A stretch of 7,001 nt of DNA from positions 1-7,001 of the forward strand of contig CAZLLV010000087.1 of the NCBI GenBank assembly GCA_964560325.1, in the 5' to 3' direction. The position numbers and the translations under genes were made by a program. The notes beneath the pieces were generated by a model that saw nothing but the letters and a program-made list of their open reading frames with translations, did no database searches and was not told where the DNA came from. This DNA is from CAZLLV01 sp964560325 (lineage in GTDB: Bacteria > Acidobacteriota > Thermoanaerobaculia > Multivoradales > DATKCC01). Positions 6,464 through 7,001 of this stretch are shown here, piece after piece; the first letter of the stretch is position 1, and each line of letters opens with the position of its first letter.

Positions 6464-7000
6464 ATGCACCGACTCTCGATCCGTGTGTCCTGCTGCTTCG
6501 CCCTGCTCGCGGCCGTCGCCTCGGCCGGAGCGCCCCTCGCCGCCCACGCCCAGGACCCCGCCCCCGCTCCCGTGGCGCCGACGCTGGCGAGCCTCGACTG
6601 GCTGGTCGGCTCGTGGCGCGGCTCGGTCGGCGAAGACCCGATCGAGGAGGTCTGGCTGCCGCCGGTCGGGGGCGCCATGGCCGGCATCTTCCGCTGGTCG
6701 AAGGGCGGGCAGGTCTACCTCTACGAGCTGATGACCCTGGAGGAGACCGGCGGCTCGGTGATCCTCCGGATCAAGCACTTCGATCCCGACCTGACCGGCT
6801 GGGAGGAGAAGTCGGAGTCGGTGGTCTTCGACCTGGTCGAGGCGACCGCCGACCGGGCGGCGTTCGCGAAGCGGGGCGGCGACGACGACACGCGGATCGT
6901 CTACCGCCGGACCGACGGCGGCGGCATGGCGGTGGTGTTCGAGGAGGCGGGAAACCCGACGCTGGTCTTCGACTACCGACCGCCGGCCTCGGGCTCCTGA
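6464..7000 (+). CDS. Secreted DUF6265-type protein with signal peptide
   Basis: This complete 178-residue protein ends in TGA one base before the window edge. Residues 1-29 form a Sec signal peptide: basic MHRLSIR, hydrophobic CCFALLAAVASAGAPLA, and a likely cut after AHA29. A short Ala/Pro linker follows (31-40). The mature domain runs from LASLDWLVGSWRG (41-53) through IEEVWLPPVGGAMAGIFRW (60-78), YLYELMTLEE, ILRIKHFDPDLTGWEEK and a late MAVVFEEAGNP. The WLVGSW opening, an E.W.PP.GG.M.G motif and the R.KHF segment match the DUF6265 family, a predicted small beta-barrel of unknown biochemical function, often exported and common in Acidobacteriota and Bacteroidota. Cysteines 10 and 11 fall inside the signal hydrophobic core without a good lipobox, so a lipoprotein is unlikely. 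It is read away from the other genes, so joint function with them is not implied. Confidence 0.85.
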   Translation: MHRLSIRVSCCFALLAAVASAGAPLAAHAQDPAPAPVAPTLASLDWLVGSWRGSVGEDPIEEVWLPPVGGAMAGIFRWSKGGQVYLYELMTLEETGGSVILRIKHFDPDLTGWEEKSESVVFDLVEATADRAAFAKRGGDDDTRIVYRRTDGGGMAVVFEEAGNPTLVFDYRPPASGS

Positions 7001-7001
7001 T

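Noticed and set aside
1..7001. tRNA or rRNA genes, CRISPR arrays, insertion sequences, attachment sites
   Set aside because: No regularly spaced repeats, transposase-like frames with terminal repeats, or tRNA-like sequences were seen. Almost all of the window is explained by six protein genes.

Overview
The window is very GC-rich, with G or C at most third codon positions, and densely coding. Two full-length FtsX/MacB-type permeases lie side by side with no ATPase gene beside them. This is the arrangement called acidobacterial duplicated orphan permeases (ADOP). Together with the base composition it suggests a high-GC Acidobacteriota genome (for example the Vicinamibacteria or Thermoanaerobaculia side). 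Gemmatimonadota is an alternative. The taxon is inferred; no marker gene is present.

Layout: five genes are read leftward on the minus strand and one rightward. In transcription order the minus-strand genes are a rhomboid intramembrane serine protease (6374-5652), ADOP permease A (5587-3155), ADOP permease B (3092-666), a DUF433 antitoxin-like protein (647-300), and a DUF5615 PIN-like toxin partner (303 to the left edge, cut off). Gaps are 64, 62 and 18 bases, and the last pair overlaps by 4 bases (GTGA), so all five could share a transcript. The rightward gene (6464-7000) encodes a secreted DUF6265-type protein. It is separated from the rhomboid gene by an 89-base divergent promoter region.

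Functionally, the two permeases are inner-membrane proteins with large periplasmic domains and must borrow an ATPase encoded elsewhere. The rhomboid is a membrane protease with an intact catalytic site, but nothing in the sequence ties it to the permeases beyond adjacency. The DUF433/DUF5615 pair looks like an ordinary toxin-antitoxin-type cassette inserted or retained behind the permeases.

No RNA gene, CRISPR array, insertion sequence or convincing intrinsic terminator was seen. I did not find a clearly new system. The more unusual signals are in the non-coding gaps: the two permease leaders share a short sequence element, and the leader of permease B can fold a hairpin around its ribosome binding site.
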